From contig JARLHF010000016.1 of the NCBI GenBank assembly GCA_031292375.1, positions 1 through 56,907 of the forward strand: DNA of 56,907 nt, in the 5' to 3' direction. How positions within the stretch are numbered: position 1 is the first letter of the stretch; each line of letters begins with the position of its first letter. This DNA is from Chlamydiales bacterium (GTDB lineage: Bacteria; Chlamydiota; Chlamydiia; Chlamydiales; VFKH01). Below the pieces are notes generated by a model. That model was not told where the DNA came from. It searched no databases and saw nothing but the letters and a program-made list of their open reading frames with translations. The translations under genes were made by a program, and so were the position numbers. Below are positions 18,109 through 27,045 of the stretch, one piece after another.

Positions 18109-18274
18109 TAACCTGAGTTTTGAGTTTAAATGACTCAAGGTTAGAGGGGATTCTGGATAAATTTTTAATCATTTTTGAAAAGTCCATATTTAAAAACTAT
18201 AAACGAGCAAAAAAGATTGAAAAGTTGCCAGAAGATCCCTAAGATTGAGTAATTTAAACCCCAAACTCAGGTTA
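18109..18274. mobile_element. MITE-like element with 29-bp inverted ends
   Basis: 166 bp between the two carboxypeptidase genes. The left end (18109-18137, beginning TAACCTGAGTTTTGAG) and right end (18246-18274, ending CAAACTCAGGTTA) are complementary at 26 of 29 positions. Inside, AGGGGATTCTGG and CCAGAAGATCCCT extend the symmetry. No coding potential. A related fragment with GAGTTTAAATTACTCA occurs at about 31475-31490. Confidence 0.65.
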
Positions 18275-18291
18275 GTAGTGGTGTAAAATAA

Positions 18292-19617
18292 ATGCGTTTT
18301 TTTGATAGCCTTTTTGTTTCTTTAAGTGGTTTTCTTTCTTGTGCTTTAATTGCATGTATTCACGCGGATCCCTTAAATTGCTCTGTTTCAGCCGAATCTG
18401 CTATTTTAATTAACGCGGATACAGGAATGGTCCTTTTTGAAAAAAATGTATCCGCACAACATTTTCCAGCCAGTATTACCAAAATTGCAACAGCTCTTTA
18501 TGCATTAAAGCAAAAGCCAGAGGAGTTGGATACAAAGCTTGTAGCAGAGCAAGATGCAATTGGCTCTATAACGCCATCAGCGAAGAGAAAAAACAATTAT
18601 AAGAAACCTGCATATTGGATTGAAACAGGCTCAACACACATTGGAATCAAAAAAGGGGAAGAACTCCCTTTTAGAGACCTTTTGCATGCCATATTAGTTG
18701 CATCCGCAAATGATGCATCTAATATTGTAGCTCAATATATTGGTAAGGGGTCTATAGAGCATTTTATAGAAGGTTTGAATGCTTATTTAAAGGAAATTGG
18801 ATGTCAGGAGACTCATTTTTTAAATCCACATGGCCTTCACCACCCTGACCATAAAACATCAGCGCGTGATATGGCTCTTATTGCAAGAGAAGCTATGAAA
18901 ATTCAGCTTTTTTCAGAAATTGTTGCCAAAAAAAATTATGTATGCGCAAAAACTAACAAGCAGCCGGCAAGACCTATTGCTCAATCAAATTTATTGTTAA
19001 AAAAAGGCTCTTATTATTATGAAAAGGCAATCGGAATTAAAAATGGTTACACATCAGATGCAGGGCATACATTAGTTGCTGCTGCAAGAGAAGGAGATCG
19101 AACTTTGATAGCCGTAGTGCTTGCATGTAATGAGAGGCAAGAAACTTGTCAGGATGTGATTACATTATTTAATGCAGCCTTTTCTGAAGTACCTGTAAAG
19201 CAATCTATGTTAAAAAAGGGATTGCAGCAGCACCAACTTGCAATTGAAGGAGCTTCTTCCTTGCTTCAAACATATCTTGTAAATGATTTTGAGCTAGAAT
19301 ATTTTCCTTCAGAAGAACAGGATGTTAAAGCTATTTTGCAATGGAAAAATGAGCTTATTTTACCGGTACATGAAAATGATCAAGTAGGAAGTATTTTATT
19401 GTACAGAGCGGATGATAAATTGATTGCGGATATACCTCTTCTTGCGTACAGCGATGTTAAACCCTCATTTTGGTTTTCATTAAAAAGTAAGCTTGGAAAA
19501 TTAAGTGAGTGGTCTGTTGTTGCACGAGGAACATTGTTGCTAGGGATTATATCTGTAATAACGGGTGTTTTTTGGTGGCTTAAGGGTCGCAAAAGGTTGA
19601 GGTATGAAGTTAAATGA
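18292..19617 (+). CDS. D-alanyl-D-alanine carboxypeptidase, membrane-anchored paralogue with KNG motif
   Basis: 441 residues, family S11. Signal sequence about 1-25; Ser61-Ile-Thr-Lys64 and Ser138-Ala-Asn140 are intact, but the third motif reads Lys250-Asn-Gly252 where Lys-Thr-Gly is usual (the upstream paralogue has KTG at the aligned site). A C-terminal PBP5-like beta domain (about 300-390) is followed by a transmembrane segment (about 408-430) and a basic tail, so it is anchored in the inner membrane. Asn for Thr may change substrate or beta-lactam binding; it does not prove inactivity. Its end overlaps the next gene by 14 bases. Confidence 0.9.
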   Translation: MRFFDSLFVSLSGFLSCALIACIHADPLNCSVSAESAILINADTGMVLFEKNVSAQHFPASITKIATALYALKQKPEELDTKLVAEQDAIGSITPSAKRKNNYKKPAYWIETGSTHIGIKKGEELPFRDLLHAILVASANDASNIVAQYIGKGSIEHFIEGLNAYLKEIGCQETHFLNPHGLHHPDHKTSARDMALIAREAMKIQLFSEIVAKKNYVCAKTNKQPARPIAQSNLLLKKGSYYYEKAIGIKNGYTSDAGHTLVAAAREGDRTLIAVVLACNERQETCQDVITLFNAAFSEVPVKQSMLKKGLQQHQLAIEGASSLLQTYLVNDFELEYFPSEEQDVKAILQWKNELILPVHENDQVGSILLYRADDKLIADIPLLAYSDVKPSFWFSLKSKLGKLSEWSVVARGTLLLGIISVITGVFWWLKGRKRLRYEVK

Positions 19618-20668
19618 AATGACGCCAAAAGACTGGGCGTATATGTTAGAAAAGGTTAGTGTTAAATCTTGTGGACATAAGAATCTGCCAGCAGATAAGA
19701 AGAGCTTTTCTCATGCCTGTCTAAGCTATATAGGGACTAAGGAAGATGATATAGAATTGTTTGAAGCAAGCTGGGGGCACGATCATAGCATTATCGTAGA
19801 AGATGCACGCCGTGCCATGAAAAAACGCGGGTATAAAAAGATGTGTTTTGAGCAGATCATCCGAGTCAGCAGATGGATGGTTTTAAAAGAGTTTGATCCA
19901 GTTTCTGAAAGGAGTATTACAGCTTCTGTACGCCACCTTAAAAGGACAAAATCGAATAAATTCAAGCATAAAATAGGCCATATTTTTGTAAGAACGCTTA
20001 ATTGTATCGGACGTCTTTGTCATATTCAGAAATTTCAAGAGCCCTTGAATAAGGTTGAGCTGCAAAATGCAAAAGAGGCAGTGATCTATGATAGCCTTCA
20101 AGGATTTGGCATAACGCATGCGGAATGGTTTTCTCAAGAATTGGGAAGTGCAATTAATGAGTTTGTGAATAAAAGAGATAAGAAGACAAAGAGAACCCTT
20201 AAAGAGCAGGCAGAAGAGAATTTTTCAGAAGAATTGCAAAAAAAATTTGCAGCTCATGTTAAGAAATCACTTGCTAGTGAAGAAGAGATAAGTAAAAAAT
20301 GGATAGAAGTATTGCAAGATTGCTTGTCAGCAAGTAATAAAGATTCATCAAGGACTGATACTATTTTTGGATTAAGTTCTCTTTATACACAATGTGTTCT
20401 TCTTGTGCGCGGGCTTCTTGAAGAGGAACTTCCAAGAGGGCATAAAATAGTATTACAAAATAGACTTGAAACTAATCAAGTCTCTATAGGGGGCAAGCAA
20501 GAATACCTCGATGTTAAGATCCAAAGACCCATCGATGTATTTGATTCAATAGCTCTAAAAGATGCTGTATCTAAACCACTTATAACAATTACTACAGAAC
20601 TTTCTTGTAAGATTTACTTGGAAGACCATCGACTAAAAATTACTGATTTTAGCCTTAAATTCAATTAA
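19604..20668 (+). CDS. Hypothetical protein, helical, probably cytoplasmic
   Basis: 354 residues, not recognised. No signal peptide or membrane segment. Lys/Glu-rich helical stretches (KEQAEENFSEELQKKFAAHV) and a C-terminal part with alternating strands (KPLITITTELSCKIYL). The start overlaps the end of the anchored carboxypeptidase by 14 bases, so it is translationally coupled and may serve the same envelope process. It is convergent with rsmA, with the palindrome at 20678-20713 between the two stops. Confidence 0.7.
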   Translation: MKLNEMTPKDWAYMLEKVSVKSCGHKNLPADKKSFSHACLSYIGTKEDDIELFEASWGHDHSIIVEDARRAMKKRGYKKMCFEQIIRVSRWMVLKEFDPVSERSITASVRHLKRTKSNKFKHKIGHIFVRTLNCIGRLCHIQKFQEPLNKVELQNAKEAVIYDSLQGFGITHAEWFSQELGSAINEFVNKRDKKTKRTLKEQAEENFSEELQKKFAAHVKKSLASEEEISKKWIEVLQDCLSASNKDSSRTDTIFGLSSLYTQCVLLVRGLLEEELPRGHKIVLQNRLETNQVSIGGKQEYLDVKIQRPIDVFDSIALKDAVSKPLITITTELSCKIYLEDHRLKITDFSLKFN

Positions 20669-20677
20669 ATACATTTC

Positions 20678-20713
20678 TATACACAAACTAATTCTTAAAC
20701 TTATTTGTGTATA
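20678..20713. repeat. Dispersed palindrome family, copy 3
   Basis: TATACACAAACTAATTCTT pairs with the following AAACTTATTTGTGTATA (a mismatch or two in the arms). It sits between convergent genes and overlaps the last codons of rsmA, so here it may work as a two-way terminator and has contributed coding sequence to rsmA. Confidence 0.8.
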
Positions 20714-21561
20714 TTTAAGTAACATGAGCTAAGTAATTCAAAAAGAGCTAAAAACTCATTGAGGGATAATTCTTCAGGTCTTGAAAGAGGATTTTTTCCA
20801 AGTTTTTCTAAAGCCTCCATTATATCCTTGGAGGAATAAAGTGAACTAAGAGATGCTCTCATCATTTTGCGTCTCTGTCCGAAGGCTGTGCGGGTAAGTT
20901 TGAAAAATGCTTCTGTGTTAATGTTTGGAGCTTCTTTTAGATTGAGTACTACAACAGCAGAGTCTACTTTAGGAACTGGATAAAAGCATTTTCTACTGAC
21001 TTTAAAGCCATAAACAGGAGTTGAATAAAAATTCAAAAATACTGTGAAAGAAGAGTAGTCTGCATTTCCAGGATGTGCAACAAAGCGCTTTGCAACTTCT
21101 TCTTGTACCATGACGATGATCGTAGAGAAGTAGGAATGCATGGGAATTACTTTGGCAAGTATGGGCGTTGTAAGGTGATAGGGAAGATTGGCGATGAGTT
21201 TTGCTTTTTTTCCCTTTTTTAAATGTTTTTCTAGGACATTTTCGATAGGAAATTTTAAAATATCATCCTCAAATACAGTTAGTTGAAGATGCTCTGTTTG
21301 CAGCCTCAAGAGTTCTTTTGCAAAGATAGGGTCCTTTTCTACTGCAAGTATGCTGGCTTTTGTTTGTAAAAGACTTTCGGTAAGGGCTCCTGGGCCTGGG
21401 CCAATTTCTAATATAAGGTCATCTTTATCGATGTTGCCAAGAGCTACAATCTTTTGTAGAATATTTGCATCGATTAGAAAATTTTGTGAAAGGCTTTTTT
21501 TTGCAAAGACGCCAAGACCGTCAAGAAATGTTCTAAGTTCCGAGGGTTTATATAGAGGCAT
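20701..21561 (-). CDS. rsmA: 16S rRNA (adenine1518/1519-N6)-dimethyltransferase RsmA
   Basis: 286 residues. Motifs: KKSLSQNFLIDANI at the N-terminus, the SAM-binding EIGPGPGALTESLL (about 55) and the catalytic IANLPYHLTTPI, where the family usually has NLPY[NQ]; His here is slightly unusual. It dimethylates two adjacent adenines in helix 45 of 16S rRNA during 30S maturation. The end of the gene lies inside a dispersed palindrome. It begins 4 bases after the SurA-like gene stop, suggesting one transcript with it. The gene pair matches CT354-CT355 of C. trachomatis. Confidence 0.94.
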   Translation of the reverse strand: MPLYKPSELRTFLDGLGVFAKKSLSQNFLIDANILQKIVALGNIDKDDLILEIGPGPGALTESLLQTKASILAVEKDPIFAKELLRLQTEHLQLTVFEDDILKFPIENVLEKHLKKGKKAKLIANLPYHLTTPILAKVIPMHSYFSTIIVMVQEEVAKRFVAHPGNADYSSFTVFLNFYSTPVYGFKVSRKCFYPVPKVDSAVVVLNLKEAPNINTEAFFKLTRTAFGQRRKMMRASLSSLYSSKDIMEALEKLGKNPLSRPEELSLNEFLALFELLSSCYLNIHK

Positions 21562-21565
21562 TGGG

Positions 21566-22618
21566 CTAGTTTAAGGTAAAGGGTTCAAACCCTTCTGGAA
21601 TCATCGACTTGAGGTATGTATCGTCAATTCCAAAACGTTTACGCAGCTTCTTGCGATAAAGTGCTGTCTCTTCTTGGATCGCCTGGTCTAGAAGAACGTT
21701 TTTAAGTTGTTCTTCAACTTGAGCCAAGGGAACTACTCCAGAAGGCGTATATTTAGTAATATAGAAGATGCGATAGAGTGCTTGTTTGTTACTTCTACTT
21801 ACCTGAAAAGCTGGTTTAGAATAAGTGTTGGGAGCAAGCTCTGTAAGAGCGCTTTTATAGGTGTCTGAAAGTTCTTTAAATGTACTATGCATTTCTTCAG
21901 AAACGCTTACGGTTGTATCTTGAGTTAATAAGTGGCTTTTATTTAGGGTTGTAGCAAGAGAGTCTAGAGGGGTATTGTCTTGAGAAAGTAATTTATAAGT
22001 AAGTTCAGCAACAGCTGAGCCCTTTAGTTGGTTTGGAGCTTTAATGGAGATGACGCGATAATCCCATGCCCTTTCTATGGGGTGCTCTTTATTATAAGCC
22101 TCGTAAGCTGCTTTAATTTCTTTGGGTCCCACACGATTGAAAGCGTGCACTTGCGCCATCGAATAGGTCATGCGCTTTGTTGTAATATCATTTTGGACCA
22201 TCTTAAATACTTCTTGGTAGGTAAGATCTAGTTTGTCAATGTTGACAACGACATTAGGGCCAAATATAGCTTCTATTTCTTGTCTTACATCCCCTTCTGA
22301 TACAGTAATCTTTACCTCTTTGGCATTTGCAAGAATAAGCTCTGCATCGATCATCTCATCTAACATATGAGACCAATTAACTTTGAAAAATTGATAGCGA
22401 GCTTCTGTAGAATGAGCATATTGAGGAAATTCTCTGTAAAAGATGAAATCCATCTTTTTCATGAGGTCATAAACAGAAATAGCTTTGCCATTGATTTTTG
22501 CAAGAACAATGTTGTTAACAGTTAGCTCAGGAACCCTTTGAGAGGGCATCATAGATGCTGCATTTAGTGTCATAACAAATAGGGAAATAGATGCGAGTAA
22601 AATAAGAACTTTTTTCAT
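21566..22618 (-). CDS. SurA-N-like periplasmic chaperone (CT355 position)
   Basis: 350 residues with a signal peptide (MKKVLILLASISLFVMTLNA). The region about 35-180 resembles the SurA N-terminal chaperone domain (NGKAISVYDLMKKMDFIF, then MLDEMIDAELILANAKEVKI). A C-terminal PPIC-like segment is degenerate (RVISIKAPNQLKG), so isomerase activity is doubtful. It probably helps outer-membrane protein folding in the periplasm. It lies two bases from rsmB and four from rsmA, all on the minus strand, likely one operon. Confidence 0.8.
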   Translation of the reverse strand: MKKVLILLASISLFVMTLNAASMMPSQRVPELTVNNIVLAKINGKAISVYDLMKKMDFIFYREFPQYAHSTEARYQFFKVNWSHMLDEMIDAELILANAKEVKITVSEGDVRQEIEAIFGPNVVVNIDKLDLTYQEVFKMVQNDITTKRMTYSMAQVHAFNRVGPKEIKAAYEAYNKEHPIERAWDYRVISIKAPNQLKGSAVAELTYKLLSQDNTPLDSLATTLNKSHLLTQDTTVSVSEEMHSTFKELSDTYKSALTELAPNTYSKPAFQVSRSNKQALYRIFYITKYTPSGVVPLAQVEEQLKNVLLDQAIQEETALYRKKLRKRFGIDDTYLKSMIPEGFEPFTLN

Positions 22619-22619
22619 C

Positions 22620-23816
22620 TTAATCCTTTGTGCAAAGTCCAGGTTGCGAGTTTAACAGAAGAGACTCTTTTTTTTGAAATAATACTGCATAAAAACCATC
22701 CATTCCATTGAGAGTTGGAAGTGACTTAAAAACAGTTCCTACCTGCACAATAGGATAAGTCTTTAAAAAGTGCTCTGTTTGCAGTTCATTTTCTTGTTTC
22801 AATAAGCTACATGTTGCGTAAACAATAAATCCGTGGGGTTTTACAAAACTGAGGGCCTTTTCAAAAATTAGACGTTGTTCTCCAAGTAATAAATTAAAAT
22901 TATTTTTTGAAAACCTCCATTTCATATCGGGATTTCTTCTAAGCGTTCCTGTTCCACTGCAAGGGGCATCTACTAAGACCCAGTCCATCTTTTTTTTGAG
23001 TTTTTTTAGGTAGGTATCATCTGATCGAATAATTTGACCATTTTGGATCCCTGCGCGCTTTAGACGCTGCTTTGCTTCTTGAAGCGCCTTGGGGCGCACA
23101 TCGTGTAAATAGATTTGGCCCTTTCCTTGCAATTTATGTGCAAATCCAAGCGTTTTGCCTCCAGAACCTGCACAATAGTCCAATACAAGATCTCCAGGTT
23201 TTGCTTGGATCATTTCTGCAATGAGTTGGCTTCCCTCATCTTGCATTTCAAAAAGACCATTTTTAAATTCTGGCATGGAGAAAAAATGGACTTTTTCATG
23301 AAAAGTAATGCCTAAAGAAGATACTTTACAAGGGGATAGATTGTGCGTCTCTTGCCAAGATTGTAGTAGTTTATCTCTTGTAGTTTTTAAAGGGTTGATC
23401 CTCACAGTAGTAGGTGCTCTTGTATTACAAATTTTGCAAAGAGAAAGTGTATTTTTACCATAGCTCTCTTCAATTAGTTGAAAGAGTTCTTTTGGAAAAC
23501 TTGCTTGAATGTAAAGGTCAAGGGAGTGTAATTCTGTACTGTCAAAAGGAGAATATTTTTTATAAGTGTAGTAGCGCTCTTCCCAAGAAGAGGAATTTTT
23601 AGATAGATGGTCGAGTAATCCTTTCCAGCGCACTAATGAATAGGCTAAATCGCTGATTTCAGCACGATCTTTTGAGCCAAGAGCCCTGTTGTCTTTAAAA
23701 TAAAAACTAATATATAGGTCGAGGGGGTAGTGTGTACCTTCAAACCCATTAAGAAGTTGGATAAGATGATGTTCTCGAAAGGCTTGAAAGCTTGATTTTT
23801 GTGAATGAATTGCCAT
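22620..23816 (-). CDS. rsmB: 16S rRNA (cytosine967-C5)-methyltransferase RsmB-like
   Basis: 398 residues. An N-terminal NusB-like helical region (about 1-140) precedes a Rossmann methyltransferase domain. Motif I is LDYCAGSGGKTLGFA, motif IV DAPCSGTGTLRRNPDMKW with Cys-proline catalytic pair, and motif VI ATCSLLKQENE with the second catalytic Cys. It methylates C5 of a cytosine in 16S rRNA. RsmF-like relatives cannot be fully excluded. It is the first gene of a minus-strand run rsmB-surA-like-rsmA and is divergent from the DoxX-like gene. Confidence 0.92.
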   Translation of the reverse strand: MAIHSQKSSFQAFREHHLIQLLNGFEGTHYPLDLYISFYFKDNRALGSKDRAEISDLAYSLVRWKGLLDHLSKNSSSWEERYYTYKKYSPFDSTELHSLDLYIQASFPKELFQLIEESYGKNTLSLCKICNTRAPTTVRINPLKTTRDKLLQSWQETHNLSPCKVSSLGITFHEKVHFFSMPEFKNGLFEMQDEGSQLIAEMIQAKPGDLVLDYCAGSGGKTLGFAHKLQGKGQIYLHDVRPKALQEAKQRLKRAGIQNGQIIRSDDTYLKKLKKKMDWVLVDAPCSGTGTLRRNPDMKWRFSKNNFNLLLGEQRLIFEKALSFVKPHGFIVYATCSLLKQENELQTEHFLKTYPIVQVGTVFKSLPTLNGMDGFYAVLFQKKESLLLNSQPGLCTKD

Positions 23817-23933
23817 ATGGGCAACTATTATAACACATTATTTTTTAAAAGAGCAAAATATTTTTGTGGAAAAAAATCTTATTAACTATATAAAAGAATA
23901 TTTCCAGAGGAATTAAATTTTTTAGGAGTTATT

Positions 23934-24380
23934 ATGGAATCAAATACTTGTCAAAGTTCTTGTAAAAGCCATTGTGGACGCAGTATTGCGGTATTAATTG
24001 GTAGGGTCTTGATGGGTGCTGTGTTTATTATTGCAGCAATTTCTGTGTATAGCAATTGGCAAACTTTTATTAAAGCAGTTGTAGACGTAGGATTGCCCTT
24101 TCCAGCAGTTGCGCTTTCTATTGCGATTGTGCTGAAACTTTTGGGTGGTATTAGCTTATTAATTGGTTATAAGGTTCGCCTTGGAGCTTTGCTTTTGATT
24201 ATTTTCATCGTTCCTGCAACACTTCTTTTTCATCATTTCTGGAGTGTCGGCCCAGATCAAGTCATGCAATCTGCGATGGATTTTTTTAGAAATGTATTTA
24301 TTTTAGGGGCTCTTTTGTTCGTTAGCGGCTGTGGTGCCAGTTGCTGTAGCATAGATACTGCTTGCTGTAAAAGTAAATGA
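23934..24380 (+). CDS. DoxX-family inner-membrane protein with Cys-rich ends
   Basis: 148 residues with four hydrophobic segments (about 20-38, 55-75, 84-102, 118-136), the DoxX/TQO-small-subunit topology; RVLMGAVFIIAAISVY and LKLLGGISLLIGYKVRLGALLL are typical of the family. Unusual clusters of Cys lie at both ends (TCQSSCKSHC and CGASCCSIDTACCKSK), possibly for metal or disulfide chemistry. Members have been tied to quinone or redox partners, but the role is not known here. TTAGGAG precedes the ATG. Confidence 0.82.
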   Translation: MESNTCQSSCKSHCGRSIAVLIGRVLMGAVFIIAAISVYSNWQTFIKAVVDVGLPFPAVALSIAIVLKLLGGISLLIGYKVRLGALLLIIFIVPATLLFHHFWSVGPDQVMQSAMDFFRNVFILGALLFVSGCGASCCSIDTACCKSK

Positions 24381-24453
24381 ATAAAATTAGGTTTCCTAAT
24401 TAATGAAGCATACTTTAAGATTTTGTTTATTCTTGATCTTAAGGTTTTAAGAG

Positions 24454-26103
24454 TTGAGCTTTTTCTTTTTAGTTATTGTTTCATTTGTATTAGTAGCATT
24501 TGGTGAGCCTGCTTGGTTTCCACTGCTTGCTCCCATCGCTGCAACGGTAGGCTACGCCCTTTTTTGGAAGGCAATGTTACAAAAGCCCTCTAGGGCCTAC
24601 CGTTTTTCCCTTGCAACATTTTGGTTTGCATCTATTTTTGCCGTTCATCTTTCATGGATGACGACAACGGCATTCGTGGGCGCCTCCATTTTAATTTTAT
24701 ATTTTATTTTAATTTTTGCTATAGGTGTGCAATTTGGCCTTTTGAGTCTTTTGATACCCTTCAATAAACAACTTTCTCTATCAAGAATTTTGTTTATTTC
24801 TGGTGTTTGGGTATTTATGGAGTATTCAAGGTTATTTGTGCTTTCTGGATTTTCGTGGAACCCCGTAGGACTTTCTCTTACAGCTTTTAATTTGTCTTTG
24901 CAGCTTGTGTCTGTTGTTGGGATATATGGTCTCTCTTTTTTAGTTATCTGTGCCAATTTACTAGCTTTGAAAGTAATTATAAATAGAGGGACTCTAAAAA
25001 CAAAAATAGCATGGATTGCTTCGGCAATTTTTCCCTATATTTTTGGTTTTTTTACGCTAGCTTATCATGAAAAAGAGAGTATGCAGAATAAAGAAGGTTT
25101 TTTATCGGCTTTATTAGTACAAACGGCGGTTTTACCTAATCAAAAGGCGAGCTTTGACGATGGGGAAAAACAGCTCACTCCTTTAGAGCAGTGGGAGAAA
25201 ATTCTTTATCTTCTCAGTGAACATAGGGGAAGGGATATCGATCTTATTGTTTTTCCAGAAGGCACTGTTTCTTATCCGTCAGATCTCCTTCTCTATTCAT
25301 ATGATTCTTTATTTTACCATTTTGATCACTATTTTGGTGGTAAATCTGTTGCCCATTTACCTCCTCTTATTGAACCTCTTGCCGTCTGGCAAGAAGATAG
25401 GAGGTTTTGGGCGGTTTCCAATCGTTATTGGGCGTGGGCTATTTCAAATGTTTTTTCAGCGGATGTGGTTGTTGGTCTTGAAGCAATTGAAAAGAGAGGG
25501 GAGCAGTTTTTAGGCTTTCAATCTGCTTTTTATGTAAAGCCGGGTACGCACATTCATGATCACTATGATAAACAGATACTTGTTCCTATTGGAGAATATA
25601 TCCCTTTTAGTTGGTGTAAGAAACTTGCATCTCGTTTTGGAATTTACGACTCGTTTACACCGGGGAATTGTATGCAAGTATTTGATGGTAAGGTTGTTAC
25701 GTCACTATCGATCTGTTATGAAGAGACATATGGTCATCTTATGAGAGAGGGTAAGTTGCAGGGTAGTAAATGTTTTGTGAACATAACAAATGATGGATGG
25801 TATCCTGGTTCTAAATTGCCAGAGCAACACTTTTATCATAGTAGACTGCGCTCTGTAGAAAATGGAGTGCCTCTCATTCGTGCTTGTAATACTGGAGTTA
25901 CCGCGGTAGTAGATAGTGTAGGTAGGGTAATCTGTCAAATTCCACTAGAGCATGAGCTTTCTGCGGGGGGCATTTTAGCAAAAGTACCTCTTTATTCCTA
26001 TAATACGCTTTATACTTATTGGGGGGATTATTGTATTTTAACTATTTCGCTAGTTTGTGTTTTATCCTTCTTGCTCAAAATAAAAACAAAAGATATGCTC
26101 TAG
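24454..26103 (+). CDS. lnt: Apolipoprotein N-acyltransferase Lnt
   Basis: 549 residues from a TTG start at 24454. Six or so N-terminal membrane segments precede a periplasmic nitrilase domain. The catalytic triad is visible: Glu near 267 (VFPEGTV), Lys near 373 (YDKQILVPIGEYIPF) and Cys near 421 (SICYEETYG). It adds the third acyl chain to lipoproteins in the inner membrane, relevant to the Mip- and LptE-like lipoproteins encoded here. It lies just upstream of lpxC as cutE (CT534) does in Chlamydia. Confidence 0.94.
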   Translation: MSFFFLVIVSFVLVAFGEPAWFPLLAPIAATVGYALFWKAMLQKPSRAYRFSLATFWFASIFAVHLSWMTTTAFVGASILILYFILIFAIGVQFGLLSLLIPFNKQLSLSRILFISGVWVFMEYSRLFVLSGFSWNPVGLSLTAFNLSLQLVSVVGIYGLSFLVICANLLALKVIINRGTLKTKIAWIASAIFPYIFGFFTLAYHEKESMQNKEGFLSALLVQTAVLPNQKASFDDGEKQLTPLEQWEKILYLLSEHRGRDIDLIVFPEGTVSYPSDLLLYSYDSLFYHFDHYFGGKSVAHLPPLIEPLAVWQEDRRFWAVSNRYWAWAISNVFSADVVVGLEAIEKRGEQFLGFQSAFYVKPGTHIHDHYDKQILVPIGEYIPFSWCKKLASRFGIYDSFTPGNCMQVFDGKVVTSLSICYEETYGHLMREGKLQGSKCFVNITNDGWYPGSKLPEQHFYHSRLRSVENGVPLIRACNTGVTAVVDSVGRVICQIPLEHELSAGGILAKVPLYSYNTLYTYWGDYCILTISLVCVLSFLLKIKTKDML

Positions 26104-26193
26104 GAGTTTTTTGTTAAGAGTTAAATTTGTATAAGCGAGGTAATTATTATCACGTCTGTTAATCCCCGCGTTCCTACGGCTTATGTTTCCGCT

Positions 26194-27045
26194 GTGAGTC
26201 GGTGTCAAAATACCCTAAAACAGAAGGTGTCTTTTTCTGGAATGGGACTTCACACGGGTAATGAAGTTACAATGACTTTTTGTCCTGAAAAAGAGGGGAC
26301 TGGTATTGTTTTTGAGAGAGTAGATTTGCCTGGAAATCCGGTGATTCCTGCAACTATTGAGTATGTACAAGAAACTTCTCGTAGCACAACAATTGGAATT
26401 GGAAGTGTAAGGGTGCATACCGTAGAACATGTGCTTGCCGCACTTTGCGCTTATGGGGTGGACAACGTGCGCATACAAGTTTCTGCTGCAGAACCACCCG
26501 TGGGTGATGGCAGTTCTTTGCCTTTTGTTGAGATGATAGAAAAAAGCGGCGTTCAGCAACAGGCGTTATCTCTTCCTATCGTGCAGTTAAACAAGCCAGT
26601 TTATTGGTCTAAGGGGGACATTCATCTTGTTGCTCTACCTTCTCCAGAGTATAGAGTAAGTTATACACTGCACTATCCAAGTTCGGCTGCAATTCGTTGC
26701 CAGTATTTTTCTGCTGTTATAGATAAAGATTCTTTTAAAAAGGAAATTGCTCCTTGTCGCACGTTTGCTCTGTATGATGAAGTTGCGCTTTTAATGGATC
26801 GTGGTTTAATTAAGGGAGGCAGTTTAGAAAATGCTGTTGTTATTAAAGATGATGTCATTTTTAGTAAAGAGGGTTTAAAATTTCCAGATGAAATGGCAAG
26901 ACATAAAATTTTAGATATTATTGGGGATTTATCTCTTGTAGGATTTCCCTTTTTGGCTCATATTATTGCTATTCGTTCTGGGCATACTGCAAATACAGCA
27001 TTTGCAAAAGAAATATTTAATTATATTACAATGGAGAGTCACTAA
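26194..27045 (+). CDS. lpxC: UDP-3-O-acyl-N-acetylglucosamine deacetylase LpxC
   Basis: 283 residues from GTG at 26194. It performs the first committed step of lipid A synthesis. Zinc and catalytic motifs are present: VEHVLAAL (His), RHKILDIIGDLSLVG (His and Asp) and the late SGHTANTAFAKE (general-base His). The GTG lacks a good ribosome-binding site, whereas the frame stays open for about 20 codons upstream and a GAGG at about 26140 precedes only ATT/ATC codons; homologue alignment (GMGLHTG near residue 16) favours the GTG. It overlaps fabZ by one base. Confidence 0.94.
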   Translation: MSRCQNTLKQKVSFSGMGLHTGNEVTMTFCPEKEGTGIVFERVDLPGNPVIPATIEYVQETSRSTTIGIGSVRVHTVEHVLAALCAYGVDNVRIQVSAAEPPVGDGSSLPFVEMIEKSGVQQQALSLPIVQLNKPVYWSKGDIHLVALPSPEYRVSYTLHYPSSAAIRCQYFSAVIDKDSFKKEIAPCRTFALYDEVALLMDRGLIKGGSLENAVVIKDDVIFSKEGLKFPDEMARHKILDIIGDLSLVGFPFLAHIIAIRSGHTANTAFAKEIFNYITMESH

